Assembly (NCBI GenBank): GCA_030248215.1
Contig: JASANG010001656.1
Coordinates: forward strand, 186,001-250,000
Length of the DNA: 64,000 nt
From: Enoplolaimus lenunculus
Taxonomy: Eukaryota > Nematoda > Enoplea > Enoplida > Thoracostomopsidae
Direction of reading: 5' to 3'
The position numbers were made by a program, and so were the translations under genes. Positions 62,768 through 64,000 of the stretch are shown here, piece by piece. Each line of letters opens with the position of its first letter. Position 1 is the first letter of the stretch. A model generated the notes under the pieces. That model had not been told where the DNA came from. It saw only the letters and a program-made list of their open reading frames with translations, and made no database searches.

Positions 62768-63091
62768 TAGTCATTTAGAAAATAAAAGGACGAAAATTTT
62801 CAAAAACTGAATCATACAGATTTTCACAACCAGTCTCCTTCTGATTCTTGGTATATTTTAAGTATACACTTAATGATAGAATTGTGAAAATTTTCAATAA
62901 AAACGCGCAGTTTGGAACTAGAATTTGAAAAATTTGCTTTTCAACGTGTCAAAAAATTCCAATATTTTTCAAGTCAACAAATTTCAATTTCAGTCCAGTA
63001 CAATTCACAGTGTTCGTTCCGAGTTCACAGTTCTGAAGTTCATTGTTTACACGAGTTTACGCTTTTTACAAATGTATTCATGCTTGGATAT

Positions 63092-63240
63092 ACGTAAATA
63101 TTAAGGGTGGAACATTTTTCTGTGGGACTGCAAAAGAGCAAAGTGTAAGCTTTAGACTGTTTTTTGCTTTAGGCTTAGGCTTACGCTTCAGGCTTAGAAG
63201 TACTTATGCTTATACTACTGTTACATCCATGTTCTACGGT
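63092..63240. mobile_element. family A element
   Basis: AAGGGTGGAACATTTTTCTG start and TTACATCCATGTTCTACG end, with GCTTTAGGCTTAGGCTTACG. Confidence 0.75.
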
Positions 63241-63344
63241 TTAGCACATGCTTGCTTGCATCCGTTTTAGTTTCTATGATTCGCACGATTTAAACCTTAG
63301 ACAACTGTTTTAGTTTTAAATGTTTTCAACATGAATCCCTGTAG

Positions 63345-63505
63345 AATCTATTAGATACATATCGTATTTTGAGTTCGAATGAATCGGAGTCTGTATCCCT
63401 CTTAAGGGTCTGTATACTGTCAGAATGGTTATTTGGCTCCATCTTAATTACACTATTTAAGTAAAAAATGATTCCTGGGTCAAGTAAAGCTGAGTGCAAA
63501 ATTTA
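63345..63505. mobile_element. family H remnant
   Basis: GAATCGGAGTCTGTATCCCT, then TTAAGGGTCTGTATACTG and AATGATTCCTGGGTCAAGTA recall the family H interior. No ends remain. Confidence 0.5.
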
Positions 63506-63604
63506 ATTCAATCGTACAAAATGATCTAGGAATTTAAAGATGTGAGTTAAAATAAGAAAAGGCAGATTAAAAAATTCACAAGAATCTTAAAATTTGAACA
63601 GAAA

Positions 63605-63685
63605 TGACATTTATACATACATACATACGTATATATTATATATAAAATATATAATATACATGTATATATACATATATAAACAGTG
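63605..63685. repeat. TATA/CATA microsatellite
   Basis: ACATACATACATACGTATAT then TATAT runs, just upstream of the hypothetical Cys-rich frame. Confidence 0.85.
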
Positions 63686-63721
63686 CGTTTAGAATTTTAA
63701 TACTATAAAATTTGTCACAAA

Positions 63722-63937
63722 ATGGACCTGAAATGTACCATATTCCAACCGGACATTTTGATAACAGGCGGTAACATAAATGGTGCGAATTATTCATTGA
63801 TATGTCAACTTGATCGTGTCACATGTAACTCATTAGCCTGCAATAATTGCGACCAGCAATGTACAACCCCAGGTATGGTTTGTGTAGACACCTGTCATAA
63901 TGTACGTAAAGATCTTGAAACACATCAGCATCATTAA
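63722..63937 (+). CDS. hypothetical small Cys-rich protein
   Basis: 71 residues with nine Cys, eight of them clustered in the middle (CNSLACNNCDQQC, then CVDTC) and a His-rich end. CTATAAAA stands about 20 bp before the ATG. There is no signal peptide and I recognise no family. It could be a single exon of a gene that continues beyond the window, or chance. Confidence 0.3.
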   Translation: MDLKCTIFQPDILITGGNINGANYSLICQLDRVTCNSLACNNCDQQCTTPGMVCVDTCHNVRKDLETHQHH

Positions 63938-64000
63938 TAGCCACGTTGGGCTAATTGTTTTGCGATGCAAATTGTTTATTTGAAATTCTAATTGTAATTT

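Noticed and set aside
1800-63200. TTAGGC tracts as evidence of a chromosome end
   Set aside because: They are short, degenerate, in both orientations and enclosed in inverted-repeat elements within gene introns.
1-64000. CRISPR arrays, bacterial operons, rRNA genes
   Set aside because: None seen. The splice signals and retroelement show eukaryotic DNA.

Overview
The window reads as AT-rich, repeat-laden animal DNA, most likely nematode. Three things point that way: many short internal arrays of the nematode telomere hexamer TTAGGC, 3' splice sites of the TTTTCAG/TTTTAG type, and a receptor phosphatase with an Ig plus FN3 ectodomain. The size of the introns and the density of small inverted-repeat elements suggest a repeat-rich lineage; the species cannot be told from sequence alone.

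One large host gene on the + strand fills positions 1479-51493. I joined 30 exons by GT-AG sites, and every intron phase matches, giving a 5754-nt coding sequence (1917 residues plus stop). The product is a type I receptor protein tyrosine phosphatase: signal peptide, one Ig domain, four FN3 domains, a Ser/Thr-rich stalk, one membrane segment, an active-looking PTP domain D1 (WPDHGVPD and [10 protein letters not shown] intact), and a degenerate D2. In D2 the catalytic Cys position is Asp, as in the vertebrate PTPRG/PTPRZ class. The tail is long and Asn-rich. The nearest named relatives I can suggest are the R5 class (PTPRG, PTPRZ1, fly Ptp99A) and nematode CLR-1.

Layout: 1-1478 is upstream DNA with repeats. 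1479-16859 holds exons 1-14 (ectodomain and membrane segment). Intron 14 (16860-35027, about 18 kb) carries a Penelope-like retroelement with a long open frame (19492-23517) in the same orientation as the host gene. 35028-51493 holds exons 15-30 (both PTP domains and tail). 51494-64000 is mostly repeats, with two weak coding candidates.

The other main content is a crowd of short non-autonomous elements with terminal inverted repeats, which I sorted by eye into families A-N, S and T. Families A and B carry TTAGGC-like tracts inside their inverted repeats. Family S carries a tRNA-like core inside inverted repeats. Family H is flanked by TA, and one copy ends about 12 bp from the exon 16 splice acceptor. 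Several copies are nested, which gives a relative age order. Striking points in the host gene are a 399-bp in-frame insert in the third FN3 domain, bounded by a 12-bp direct repeat and holding seven 30-bp units, and the mirrored exon lengths of D1 and D2.
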